Positions 8,891 to 16,475 of a stretch of 64,000 nucleotides of DNA are shown here, piece after piece. Position 1 is the first letter of the stretch, and each line of letters opens with the position of its first letter. This DNA is from Mesonia aquimarina (GTDB lineage Bacteria > Bacteroidota > Bacteroidia > Flavobacteriales > Flavobacteriaceae): the NCBI RefSeq assembly GCF_003667275.1, contig NZ_RCNV01000004.1, positions 124,001-188,000 of the forward strand. Direction: 5' to 3'. The translations under genes and the position numbers were made by a program. The notes beneath the pieces are model-generated. The model searched no databases, had not been told where the DNA came from, and saw only the letters and a program-made list of their open reading frames with translations.

Positions 8891-9066
8891 AATAATTAAT
8901 TTTTAGTTCGCTACATAAACGAGATTAGCTTCACGTAAGGTTTTACAAATTATCTACTTTAATAATTTTTTAACTATTGTAAATTAATAAGGCAGGTGTT
9001 AAACTTTGATTTTTAATTAAATAGAAAAATAAGATTGATTAATTTAGTTGAACTAATTTAGATGCT

Positions 9067-9786
9067 ATGAAGATTTCTAAAACAAATATTCAAGAGAAAC
9101 TTAGCAACTTAAAAAATAAACAGGTTGCCGAAAAGGAAATTTTAGATGATGTTTTTAAGATTTTAAAAGAAGATACTCTAATTGAAGAAAGCATTATTGA
9201 AAGCTTAGGCGAAGAATCTGCAGCTATAAAAAATGACTTCAATTTTGAATTATTAGAAACTGCTCATATTTATCATCTAGACCACATCAAAGAAATTTGT
9301 ATTCAATACAGACTTCGGTTTTTAGATTCTCATTTATTTAAACATGAAATCCCAATAGAAGCCATTTATAAAATAAAACACTTACAAAAAACACATAATC
9401 TAAATTTAAGAGGCTTTAAAATCATGGCTCCGTCAAAGGCTTTTAAACTAAAAAATGCAGACGATCCGTTATTATTTGCGCCAATCGGTAACGGCTATTT
9501 TTATTTAATACATAAATGGGGAAATGATTTACATCCGTTTAGAAAATTTAAAATGTGGTGGTTTAAAAGTTTAGAAAATTTTCTGCTTTTACTATTCATA
9601 ATGAGTTTTGCGATTACTGCACTATTGCCCTCTAATCTATTTACAAAAGATCAAAGTGGCGCAGAGTTTTTAATGATTGCTTTTTTTATGTTTAAATGGA
9701 TTGGCGGAATGGCGATTTTTTACGGCTTTAAAAAAGGGAAAAATTTTAACACTTCAATTTGGAATAGTACCTATTTTAATGCGTAG
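9067..9786 (+). CDS. Hypothetical membrane protein, 239 residues
   Basis: I do not recognise a family. The first ~170 residues are soluble and charged, starting with a lysine/glutamate-rich helical region (residues 1-55). Then comes a conserved-looking stretch, HIYHLDHIKEICIQYRLRFL (residues ~77-96), and a KLKNADDPLLFAPIGNGYFY segment near residue 135. Two transmembrane helices follow at about 173-192 and 203-223, with the C-terminus outside the second. The Asp/His-containing HxxHLDHIKxxC pattern is worth noting as a possible metal or protein-contact site. A 78-residue membrane ORF follows 12 bp later. Upstream, a 15-base block is shared with the 5' region of the SRPBCC gene at 46224. Confidence 0.7.
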   Translation: MKISKTNIQEKLSNLKNKQVAEKEILDDVFKILKEDTLIEESIIESLGEESAAIKNDFNFELLETAHIYHLDHIKEICIQYRLRFLDSHLFKHEIPIEAIYKIKHLQKTHNLNLRGFKIMAPSKAFKLKNADDPLLFAPIGNGYFYLIHKWGNDLHPFRKFKMWWFKSLENFLLLLFIMSFAITALLPSNLFTKDQSGAEFLMIAFFMFKWIGGMAIFYGFKKGKNFNTSIWNSTYFNA

Positions 9787-9798
9787 TTTTGGCGCCGA

Positions 9799-10035
9799 AT
9801 GATTTTAAAAAATGCCATAATCAGGTTTTCAACACCTTTTATAAGCTTACTATTTATTAGCATAGGCTTTTTTTCGGCTGTAAATTTAAATTCAATAAGC
9901 ACTTATTTTCATACGTTTATAGCGCTTAATTTTGTTTTAATTTCATTCATTTTAAGCATAAATATTCTTTACAAAAAAGATAAACGTTTTTCTAAACGTG
10001 TCAAACAGGTCAAACCTGTGTTTATTAAGAAGTAA
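9799..10035 (+). CDS. Small membrane protein, 78 residues, doubtful
   Basis: A 78-codon frame with two hydrophobic segments (about residues 13-30 and 37-57) and a strongly basic tail (KKDKRFSKRVKQVKPVFIKK). It starts 12 bp after the preceding membrane-protein gene and is in the same direction, so it may be its operon partner. Caution is needed: its last third overlaps short palindromes (ACAGGT/ACCTGT at 10005-10019 and the hairpin starting at 10027), so the C-terminus may be encoded by a repeat-like sequence. No family is recognised. It may be a real short protein or a chance frame kept open by an A/T-rich region. Confidence 0.45.
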   Translation: MILKNAIIRFSTPFISLLFISIGFFSAVNLNSISTYFHTFIALNFVLISFILSINILYKKDKRFSKRVKQVKPVFIKK

Positions 10036-10064
10036 CCTGTTGATAATACGCCATTACTTCTTTT
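10027..10064. terminator. Hairpin after the 78-residue ORF
   Basis: AAGAAGTAA (10027-10035) is the exact inverse of TTACTTCTT (10054-10062), with an 18-base loop and TT following. The left arm includes the stop codon of the preceding ORF. A weak terminator or a palindromic repeat remnant; a second small palindrome ACAGGT-CAA-ACCTGT lies just before it at 10005-10019. Confidence 0.45.
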
Positions 10065-10114
10065 CACTAACAATTATCCTAATTTTATTTTACTAGTTAT
10101 TTTAACCATTTATC

Positions 10115-11320
10115 ATGAAAAACAAAGACCTCTTAAAAATTGCAGAAGATTTTGGTAGTCCAGTATATGTTTACGACAGCGAAAAAATTGCTTCACAATA
10201 TAAACGCTTAACAGGTGCTTTTAAACAGGTAAAAAAACTTAAAGTAAATTACGCTGTAAAAGCTTTATCAAACATCAATATTTTAAAATTACTTAAAAAC
10301 TTAGGAAGTGGTTTAGATACAGTTTCTATCCAAGAAATAAAATTAGGTTTAGAAGCAGGAGTTCCAGCAGAAAAAATAATTTACACGCCAAACGGTGTTT
10401 CGCTAGAAGAATTAGAAATGGCGGTAAAATTAGGCGTTCAGATTAATATAGATAATTTATCAATTCTAGAACAATTTGGCACAAAATTCCCTAAAACTCC
10501 GGTTTGTATCCGTATAAACCCCCACGTTATGGCCGGTGGAAATACTAATATTTCTGTAGGACATATTGATTCTAAATTTGGAATTTCCATTCACCAAATG
10601 CCACATTTATTGCGCATTGTTGAAAATACCGGAATGCACATTAACGGAATTCACATGCATACCGGAAGTGATATTTTAGATGTTGAAGTTTTCTTATATG
10701 CTTCTGAGATTTTATTTGATGCTGCTAAAAATTTCAAAGAACTAGAGTTTATTGATTTTGGAAGCGGATTTAAAGTACCTTATCACGAAAATGATATTTC
10801 AACAGATGTTGAAGAATTCGGAAAAAAATTAAGTAAACGTTTTAATCAATTCTGTAAAACTTACGGAAAAGAATTAACCTTAGCATTTGAACCTGGAAAA
10901 TTTTTAGTGAGTGAAGCTGGTTATTTTCTGGTAAAAGTAAATTCTGTAAAACAAACCACCTCTACGGTTTTTGCTCAAGTAGATTCGGGATTTAATCATT
11001 TTATTCGTCCAATGTTTTATGGCACTCAACATGAAATTGTAAATATAAGTCATCCTACAAAACACAAACGTTTTTATTCTGTAGTAGGCTACATTTGCGA
11101 AACCGATACCTTTGCTAACAATAAACCTATAGCTGAAATTTCTGAAGGAGATATTTTAGCCTTTAAAAATGCGGGAGCTTACTGTTTTTCTATGGCTAGC
11201 AATTACAACGCACGTTTTAAACCTGCTGAAATTTTATGGTATAATAACGAAGCTAAATTGATTAGAAAACGTGAAACATTTGAAGATTTATTGCATAATC
11301 AAGTAAGTGTTGATTTATAA
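10115..11320 (+). CDS. lysA: Diaminopimelate decarboxylase
   Basis: A 401-residue PLP enzyme of the alanine-racemase/ornithine-decarboxylase fold. It converts meso-diaminopimelate to L-lysine and CO2, the last step of lysine synthesis. The PLP-binding Lys is K49 in NYAVKALSN. HMHTGSD near residue 180 and the FGSGF phosphate-binding loop near 215 follow the family order, and EPGKFLVSEAG lies near 258. GAYCFSMASNYNAR near the C-terminus is the substrate/PLP-contacting end segment. The ATG at 10115 gives the normal N-terminus of this fold. It is alone in its transcription unit, with a terminator about 65 bp downstream. Confidence 0.95.
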   Translation: MKNKDLLKIAEDFGSPVYVYDSEKIASQYKRLTGAFKQVKKLKVNYAVKALSNINILKLLKNLGSGLDTVSIQEIKLGLEAGVPAEKIIYTPNGVSLEELEMAVKLGVQINIDNLSILEQFGTKFPKTPVCIRINPHVMAGGNTNISVGHIDSKFGISIHQMPHLLRIVENTGMHINGIHMHTGSDILDVEVFLYASEILFDAAKNFKELEFIDFGSGFKVPYHENDISTDVEEFGKKLSKRFNQFCKTYGKELTLAFEPGKFLVSEAGYFLVKVNSVKQTTSTVFAQVDSGFNHFIRPMFYGTQHEIVNISHPTKHKRFYSVVGYICETDTFANNKPIAEISEGDILAFKNAGAYCFSMASNYNARFKPAEILWYNNEAKLIRKRETFEDLLHNQVSVDL

Positions 11321-11382
11321 TTTTGTACGTTAAACTCTACTTAAATTGAATTTTCTATTGAAGTGAAAACCTTAACTTTAAT

Positions 11383-11417
11383 AAACTATCTCGAGACAAA
11401 CCCACGAGGTAGTTTTT
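11383..11417. terminator. Terminator after lysA
   Basis: AACTATCTCG (11384-11393) pairs with CGAGGTAGTT (11405-11414), one G-T pair, an 11-base loop and a following TTT. Suits the end of the lysA transcript. Confidence 0.65.
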
Positions 11418-11489
11418 AGAAACAAATTTTCAATTTTATGGCAAGTCATCGAGTTTTTCCCTTTGGCGGTGCCAATAAAAACTAAAGTT

Positions 11490-11732
11490 ATGAGTAACGA
11501 AGAATCAATTTATGAAACCGTTTACACCGGAAGCGAAGTAAATATTCAATATTTACAGTCTATTTTAGAAAAAGCCGATATTCATTCTATTGTAAAAAAT
11601 AATTTTGAATCTGGTTTACGTGCAGGTTTTGGCGGTGGTTTACCAGGTCAAGTACAATTATTAGTAGAAAAATCTCATTTAGACGAAGCAAAAAAAATTG
11701 TTGAGGCAACTTTTTCTTCAGAAAACGAATAA
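11490..11732 (+). CDS. DUF2007 family small protein
   Basis: An 80-residue protein from ATG at 11490 (MSNEESIYETVYTG); an in-frame TTG at 11463 would add nine residues and is less convincing. The order is a short strand (YETVYTGSEVNIQYLQSIL), a helix, a glycine-rich turn (GLRAGFGGGLPGQVQLLV) and a final helix (DEAKKIVEATF). This is the layout of DUF2007, labelled a putative signal-transducing protein, where a short alpha/beta unit often sits fused to zinc ribbons. Here it stands alone with no zinc ribbon. Partner and signal are unknown. A strong hairpin ends the gene immediately after the stop. Confidence 0.8.
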   Translation: MSNEESIYETVYTGSEVNIQYLQSILEKADIHSIVKNNFESGLRAGFGGGLPGQVQLLVEKSHLDEAKKIVEATFSSENE

Positions 11733-11764
11733 AAAAAGCCCGGAATATTTTCCGGGTTTTTTTT
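11731..11764. terminator. Bidirectional terminator
   Basis: CCCGGAA (11739-11745) and TTCCGGG (11750-11756) with a 4-base loop, flanked by an A run and a T run. It separates the DUF2007 gene from the convergent M48 protease gene and would serve both. Confidence 0.88.
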
Positions 11765-11781
11765 ATGTGGTTTCACTCTAA

Positions 11782-12597
11782 TTATTTTATAAAAGAAGTT
11801 ACTCCAAATTTTTTAGCTTCAGCTTTCGCCTCATCAGACCACGCTTGCAAATTATTTATTCTTGTATCGTTAGACGGGTGTGTACTCAATAATTCTGATG
11901 GTGCTCCTCCTCCACTATTTGCTTTCATGCGTTGCCATAATTTAGCCGCTTCATCAGGATCGTATCCGGCAATTGCCATTAAAGTTAAACCAATTTTATC
12001 GGCTTCCGTTTCGTGACTTCTGCTAAAAGGTAGCATTACGCCCACTTGAGAACCTACACCATAAGCGGTATTAAAAATTTCTTGGTTTTCATCTTCAAGA
12101 GCTACATTTCCAACAACAGCACCAAGCTGTTGCAACTGTCCTGCACTCATACGCTGTTGTCCATGATTAGCCAAAGCGTGAGCAACTTCGTGTCCCATAA
12201 CCACAGCTAAACCTGCTTCATCTTGAGTAATTGGTAAAATACCTGTATAGACTACAATTTTTCCACCCGGCATACACCAAGCATTTACAGCTTCATCTTT
12301 TACTAGATTATACTCCCACTTATAATTTTCTAAATATCCTTCATATCCATTTGCATTCAACCATCGTTCTGAAGCAGTAGCAATTTTTTGTCCTACGCTC
12401 TTTACCATTTGAGATTCAGAAGTTCCTCGTATTACATTATTTTCTTGTAGAAACTGATCGTATTGTTGAAATGAAGTAGCTAAAACATTAGAATTAGGAA
12501 CTAAAGCTAAGGTTTTCTTACCGGTAAAAGGATTCTTATTACACGAGCTTAAGAGCATTAAAACACCCAAAAAAATACTAATTTTATTCAATTTCAT
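11782..12597 (-). CDS. M48 family zinc metalloprotease, lipoprotein
   Basis: A 271-residue protein from ATG 12597 (MKLNKISIFLGV); the longer frame to 12666 adds 23 residues ahead of the signal and is rejected. The lipobox is LLSSC with Cys 19, so the protein is anchored in a membrane facing the periplasm. The zinc site HEVAH begins at about residue 136, and the third ligand lies in SHETEAD. A C-terminal STHPSNDTRINNL segment closes the peptidase domain as in Ste24p/BepA/LoiP relatives. LoiP-type enzymes take part in outer-membrane protein quality control; that role is plausible here but inferred. No TPR region follows, so it is not a BepA. Confidence 0.92.
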   Translation of the reverse strand: MKLNKISIFLGVLMLLSSCNKNPFTGKKTLALVPNSNVLATSFQQYDQFLQENNVIRGTSESQMVKSVGQKIATASERWLNANGYEGYLENYKWEYNLVKDEAVNAWCMPGGKIVVYTGILPITQDEAGLAVVMGHEVAHALANHGQQRMSAGQLQQLGAVVGNVALEDENQEIFNTAYGVGSQVGVMLPFSRSHETEADKIGLTLMAIAGYDPDEAAKLWQRMKANSGGGAPSELLSTHPSNDTRINNLQAWSDEAKAEAKKFGVTSFIK

Positions 12598-12726
12598 AAG
12601 AGTTGGTTTTTTGTTATTGATATTAAAATTACAAAATTGATTTAGATGAATTTTAAAGTTTATCATCGCTTTAACAAAACCGAATAAAAAGAACGGTACA
12701 ATATTTGTAATTTTATTAAAAAATAA

Positions 12727-13209
12727 ATGATGAAAAAATTAAGTCTCTTGATATTATGCAGCGTTTTTCTTTTTAGCTGCAACGGAAATGCGCAGAAAAA
12801 AAAGAAAAGTGAACAATTTGAAATTCAAAAAACAGATGCCGAATGGAAAGCTGAATTATCAGATGAAGAATATTATATTCTCAGAAAAGCAGGAACCGAA
12901 AAACCATTTTCTAGTCCGTTAAATAGTATTAAAGAGCCAGGAACTTTTGTTTGTGCTGCTTGCGAAAATAAACTTTACAAAACAAAACATAAATTTAAAA
13001 GCGGTACCGGATGGCCAAGTTTTGACAGACCTATTGAAGGTGGTGTTTTTTATTCAACTGACAATAAATTAGGGTATACCAGAAACGAAGTTTTATGTGC
13101 AAAATGCGGCGGACATTTAGGACATGTTTTTGATGATGGGCCGCCAGAAACTACAGGAAAACGCTATTGTATGAATGGTGATGCAATGAAGTTTATTCCA
13201 GAAAAATAA
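12727..13209 (+). CDS. msrB: Peptide-methionine (R)-S-oxide reductase, exported lipoprotein form
   Basis: A 160-residue MsrB with a lipobox (VFLFSC, Cys 18), so it probably repairs oxidised methionine in the envelope. Zinc cysteines are C76/C79 and C124/C127. The catalytic Cys is C148 in KRYCMNG. The GWPSF signature is present (KSGTGWPSF), but position 94 is Thr where the classical resolving Cys sits. It must therefore be recycled another way, by a different cysteine or directly by a thioredoxin-like reductant. A second MsrB gene follows after 12 bp and keeps that Cys. The pair is most likely one operon with the lipoprotein gene behind it. Confidence 0.95.
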   Translation: MMKKLSLLILCSVFLFSCNGNAQKKKKSEQFEIQKTDAEWKAELSDEEYYILRKAGTEKPFSSPLNSIKEPGTFVCAACENKLYKTKHKFKSGTGWPSFDRPIEGGVFYSTDNKLGYTRNEVLCAKCGGHLGHVFDDGPPETTGKRYCMNGDAMKFIPEK

Positions 13210-13221
13210 TAACATTTCAAT

Positions 13222-13617
13222 ATGAAAAAATATAGCATAGAAAAATCTGAAGAGCAATGGAAAAATGAACTCTCAGAAGAACAATATAGAGTTTTACGTA
13301 AACAAGGAACCGAAGCCCCTCACACCGGAAAATACAACATGCATTTTGAAAATGGTAAATATTTTTGTGCCGGTTGTGGCAACAAATTATTTGAAAGCGA
13401 AGCAAAGTTTAAAAGCAATTGCGGTTGGCCAAGCTTTGATAAATCTGTTGAAGGAAGTATTGAATATAAAAAAGACAACACCTTTAGAATGATTAGAACA
13501 GAAATTCTATGTGCTAATTGTGGCGGTCATATTGGTCATGTCTTTGACGACGGTCCAACAGAAACAGGCCAGCGCTATTGCGTAAATTCTGCAAGTATAA
13601 ATTTTGATAACCAATAA
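13222..13617 (+). CDS. msrB: Peptide-methionine (R)-S-oxide reductase, cytoplasmic form
   Basis: A 131-residue MsrB without a signal peptide, so cytoplasmic. Zinc cysteines are C49/C52 and C97/C100, the catalytic Cys is C120 in QRYCVNS, and the resolving Cys is C67 in KSNCGWPSF, the position used by thioredoxin-recycled MsrB. It reduces methionine-R-sulfoxide residues in proteins. The gene starts 12 bp after the stop of an exported MsrB with which it shares the overall pattern. The two differ in location and in the resolving Cys. A lipoprotein gene follows 10 bp later in the same direction. Confidence 0.96.
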   Translation: MKKYSIEKSEEQWKNELSEEQYRVLRKQGTEAPHTGKYNMHFENGKYFCAGCGNKLFESEAKFKSNCGWPSFDKSVEGSIEYKKDNTFRMIRTEILCANCGGHIGHVFDDGPTETGQRYCVNSASINFDNQ

Positions 13618-13627
13618 TATAAATACC

Positions 13628-14170
13628 ATGAAAAAACTTATTCTTATATGTCTATCTATTTTTACATTGATCGCTTGTGAAGGGGATCGTGGTCCACAAG
13701 GACCTCCGGGATTTGACGGACAAAATATTTTAGGAAGTACCATAGAATTTACAGCTGATTTCCCGTTAAGTAACGAAGTCTACTTTGATTTTTTTGATAA
13801 CGGAATTGAAGTTTTTGAATCTGACGCTATTTTAGTTTATCGTTCAGAACAAACTATTTCAGATCCTTCTGGTCCCATAAATGTTTGGAAACAATTGCCG
13901 CAAACTATTTATTTTAATAATGGTACAGAATTGGCCTATAATTTTGACCATACATTTGAAGATGTTCGCATTTTTATTGAAGGAACAACAAATTTTGACA
14001 CCCTAAATCCGGATGAATATTATAACAATCAATTATTTAGAATAGTTATTGTTCCTTCAGACTTTGCTAACGATCCTAGTATAAATCTAGAAACTTATCA
14101 ATCGCTACTTAAAGAAGTTCAAAAACAAGGATTTCAACTGGATCCAAAAACAATACGTGTAGAAAAATAG
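13628..14170 (+). CDS. Lipoprotein with short collagen-like stretch
   Basis: A 180-residue protein from ATG 13628 (MKKLILICLSIFTLIACEGD). The upstream in-frame start at 13604 lies inside the preceding stop region and adds eight residues before the signal. The lipobox is LIAC. Directly after it is a collagen-type run, GDRGPQGPPGFDGQN, with Gly at every third position over about five triplets, which is common at the tether of surface lipoproteins in this phylum. The remainder, rich in Phe, Tyr and acidic residues, has the look of an all-beta domain and matches no family I recognise. It follows the two msrB genes closely and may be co-transcribed with them. Confidence 0.7.
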   Translation: MKKLILICLSIFTLIACEGDRGPQGPPGFDGQNILGSTIEFTADFPLSNEVYFDFFDNGIEVFESDAILVYRSEQTISDPSGPINVWKQLPQTIYFNNGTELAYNFDHTFEDVRIFIEGTTNFDTLNPDEYYNNQLFRIVIVPSDFANDPSINLETYQSLLKEVQKQGFQLDPKTIRVEK

Positions 14171-14279
14171 GCTAGAATAACACTATAACTAACAAAATAT
14201 TGATGAAAATAACTTTTAATTTTTATTCAACTAAAAAATAAGATATTTAATAAAAGTAATTTTTATAAACTCACACTAA

Positions 14280-14312
14280 AAAATCCCTATAACTTTTCGT
14301 TATGGGGATTAT
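14280..14312. terminator. Hairpin upstream of lpdA
   Basis: AATCCCTATAAC (14282-14293) and GTTATGGGGATT (14299-14310) form a 12-bp stem with one G-T pair and a 5-base loop. The downstream flank lacks a strong T run on the + strand, so it may end the lipoprotein transcript weakly. Confidence 0.6.
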
Positions 14313-14356
14313 TGTTTAAATTCGCAATTCTTAATTCAGCTTAAAAAGTATTAGAC

Positions 14357-15748
14357 ATGAGTAAATATGATATTATTGTTTTAGGTAGTGGCCCTGGAGG
14401 TTATGTAACCGCAATTAGAGCCTCTCAATTAGGTTTTAAAACCGCTGTAATCGAAAAAGAAAATCTAGGTGGTGTTTGCCTAAACTGGGGGTGTATTCCT
14501 ACCAAAGCTTTGCTAAAAAGTGCAGAGGTTTTTGATTACCTAAACCATGCCGAAGACTATGGATTGAAAGTAGAAAAAGCTGACAAAGATTTTAGTGCGG
14601 TTGTAAAAAGAAGTCGAAATGTTGCTGAAGGAATGAGCAAAGGAGTTCAATTCTTGATGAAGAAAAACAAAATTGATGTTATTAATGGCTTCGGAAAAGT
14701 AAAATCAGGAAAAAAAGTTAGCGTTGAAGATAAAGATGGCAACAAAAAAGATTACGAAGCAGATAACATAATTATAGCTACAGGTGCACATTCTCGCGAA
14801 TTACCAAATTTAAAGCAAGATGGCGAAAAAGTTATTGGCTATCGTGAGGCAATGAGCTTAAAAAAGCAACCTAAAAAAATGATTGTTGTTGGCTCTGGAG
14901 CAATTGGTGTAGAGTTTGCTCATTTCTATAATACGATGGGAACTGACGTTACTGTAGTAGAATATTTACCAAATTTAGTTCCGTTAGAAGATCAAGATGT
15001 TTCAAAACAATTTGAAAAATCATTCAAAAAAGCCGGTATAAAAGTAATGACCAACGCCTCTGTAGAAAGTGTTGATACTTCAGGTAAAACAGTAAAAGCG
15101 AAGGTTAAAACCAAAAAAGGTGAAGAAACTTTAGAAGCTGACGTTGTTCTTTCTGCCGTTGGTATTAAATCAAATATAGAAAATATTGGTTTAGAAGATT
15201 TAGGTATTAAAACCGATAAAGATAAAATTGTGGTAAACGAATGGTACCAAACTAACGTTCCTGGCGTTTATGCAATTGGAGATGTAGTAGCCGGACCGGC
15301 ATTAGCGCACGTTGCTTCAGCTGAAGGAATTCTTTGTGTTGAAAAAATTAAAGGGATGAAAGTAGAAGCCTTAGACTACGGTAATATTCCTGGTTGTACT
15401 TATGCTACTCCGGAAATCGCGAGTGTAGGTATGACAGAAAAACAAGCTAAAGAAGCAGGTTATGAATTAAAGATTGGTAAATTTCCATTCTCTGCCTCAG
15501 GAAAAGCAAGTGCAGCCGGTAAAAAAGATGGCTTTGTAAAAGTAATTTACGATGCTAAATATGGTGAATGGTTAGGTTGCCATATGATTGGTGCCGGAGT
15601 AACTGACATGATTGCTGAAGCAGTTTTAGGTAGAAAGTTAGAAACTACCGGACACGAAGTCTTAAAAGCAGTTCACCCTCACCCAACCATGAGTGAAGCG
15701 GTTATGGAAGCTACTGCAGCAGCTTATGATGAAGTAATTCATATCTAG
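14357..15748 (+). CDS. lpdA: Dihydrolipoyl dehydrogenase (E3)
   Basis: A 463-residue flavoprotein that reoxidises dihydrolipoamide in the pyruvate and 2-oxoglutarate dehydrogenase complexes and the glycine cleavage system. The FAD-binding GSGPGG starts at residue 10. The redox-active pair is C41/C46 in GGVCLNWGC. The NAD-binding GSGAIGVEF lies near residue 178, and the second FAD motif YAIGDV near 310. The C-terminal catalytic His lies in HPHPTMSE near residue 440. It stands alone, not beside E1 or E2 genes, and may be shared between complexes. A strong terminator follows 25 bp after the stop. Confidence 0.97.
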   Translation: MSKYDIIVLGSGPGGYVTAIRASQLGFKTAVIEKENLGGVCLNWGCIPTKALLKSAEVFDYLNHAEDYGLKVEKADKDFSAVVKRSRNVAEGMSKGVQFLMKKNKIDVINGFGKVKSGKKVSVEDKDGNKKDYEADNIIIATGAHSRELPNLKQDGEKVIGYREAMSLKKQPKKMIVVGSGAIGVEFAHFYNTMGTDVTVVEYLPNLVPLEDQDVSKQFEKSFKKAGIKVMTNASVESVDTSGKTVKAKVKTKKGEETLEADVVLSAVGIKSNIENIGLEDLGIKTDKDKIVVNEWYQTNVPGVYAIGDVVAGPALAHVASAEGILCVEKIKGMKVEALDYGNIPGCTYATPEIASVGMTEKQAKEAGYELKIGKFPFSASGKASAAGKKDGFVKVIYDAKYGEWLGCHMIGAGVTDMIAEAVLGRKLETTGHEVLKAVHPHPTMSEAVMEATAAAYDEVIHI

Positions 15749-15773
15749 ATATATAATTGATATATTTTGAATC

Positions 15774-15806
15774 AAAAAAAGTCCCGAAAAATTCGGGACT
15801 TTTTTA
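15774..15806. terminator. Bidirectional terminator after lpdA
   Basis: AAAAGTCCCGAA and TTCGGGACTTTT flank a 3-base loop, with an A run to the left and a T run to the right. It lies between lpdA and a convergent lipoprotein gene. Confidence 0.9.
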
Positions 15807-15824
15807 TTAATTATGCTATTAGAA

Positions 15825-16379
15825 TTATAATGATGGATTGATCTTTGCTTCAAACTCCATATCTAATTCTACTTCTAAGTTGTTAGCATCTTCTGTGCTT
15901 TCAAATTGTATAACTAACATTAAACTTTCAGATTTAGCATATTCATCTAAATATTGATCGGTAGTAGTGAGATCTATTGTTGTACTTCCCGAAGGTATAT
16001 TATCTGTACTTGCAACCTCCAAATACTCTAAATTATCGGTTCTTAATCCTAAAGTCACAGAGTTTACAAAATCAAAATTCTCCTGATCGTCTGCACTTAG
16101 TAACGATATGTCCAAATCATCTAATTGAATATCTTCAACTTGGTCTATTGTCTCATCTGAACCTGTTTCATCCTCTAATGCTCCACGAAGATTAAGTTCA
16201 GTTTCTACCGGGATTTCAAAAATATTTGCGGGTAAATATTCAATACTGGCAGTTTCACTAACAGAAATATTATCAATAGTTCTGATTTGATCTACAGCAT
16301 CTTCAACATCATCTTCACTACATGAAGTAAAAATAAGTCCTAAAAATAATGCGGGTAATAAAAAAATTCTCTTGTTCAT
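15825..16379 (-). CDS. Acidic lipoprotein, unknown
   Basis: A 184-residue protein with signal sequence and lipobox (LIFTSC, Cys at about residue 20) followed by a strongly acidic stretch (SEDDVEDAVDQ). The rest is rich in Asp, Glu, Leu and Thr with alternating hydrophobic residues, suggesting a beta-sandwich. Similar short lipoproteins are frequent in Flavobacteria and usually carry no named domain. It is a single gene between the lpdA terminator and the PP-loop/aroQ pair. An acidic motif right behind the lipidated Cys can act as a lipoprotein export signal to the cell surface in Bacteroidota, so surface exposure is possible but not proven. Confidence 0.65.
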   Translation of the reverse strand: MNKRIFLLPALFLGLIFTSCSEDDVEDAVDQIRTIDNISVSETASIEYLPANIFEIPVETELNLRGALEDETGSDETIDQVEDIQLDDLDISLLSADDQENFDFVNSVTLGLRTDNLEYLEVASTDNIPSGSTTIDLTTTDQYLDEYAKSESLMLVIQFESTEDANNLEVELDMEFEAKINPSL

Positions 16380-16475
16380 AATAATAGTTTTTTGTTCAAT
16401 TCAAAACAAGAAAAATTATAATGACTAGTCTCTCAAGTTCTCGTTAAATATTACATAACAAAAACTTAATACGTT

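Noticed and set aside
11418-11489. Possible riboswitch or leader in front of the DUF2007 gene
   Set aside because: Apart from the lysA terminator there is no conserved aptamer pattern and the arms that can be paired are short.
11765-12016. Plus-strand frame opposite the M48 protease
   Set aside because: Lies antisense to the conserved C-terminus of the protease and has no support of its own.
13265-13492. Second plus-strand frame within the cytoplasmic msrB
   Set aside because: Out of frame with a fully conserved MsrB; codon bias follows the longer gene.
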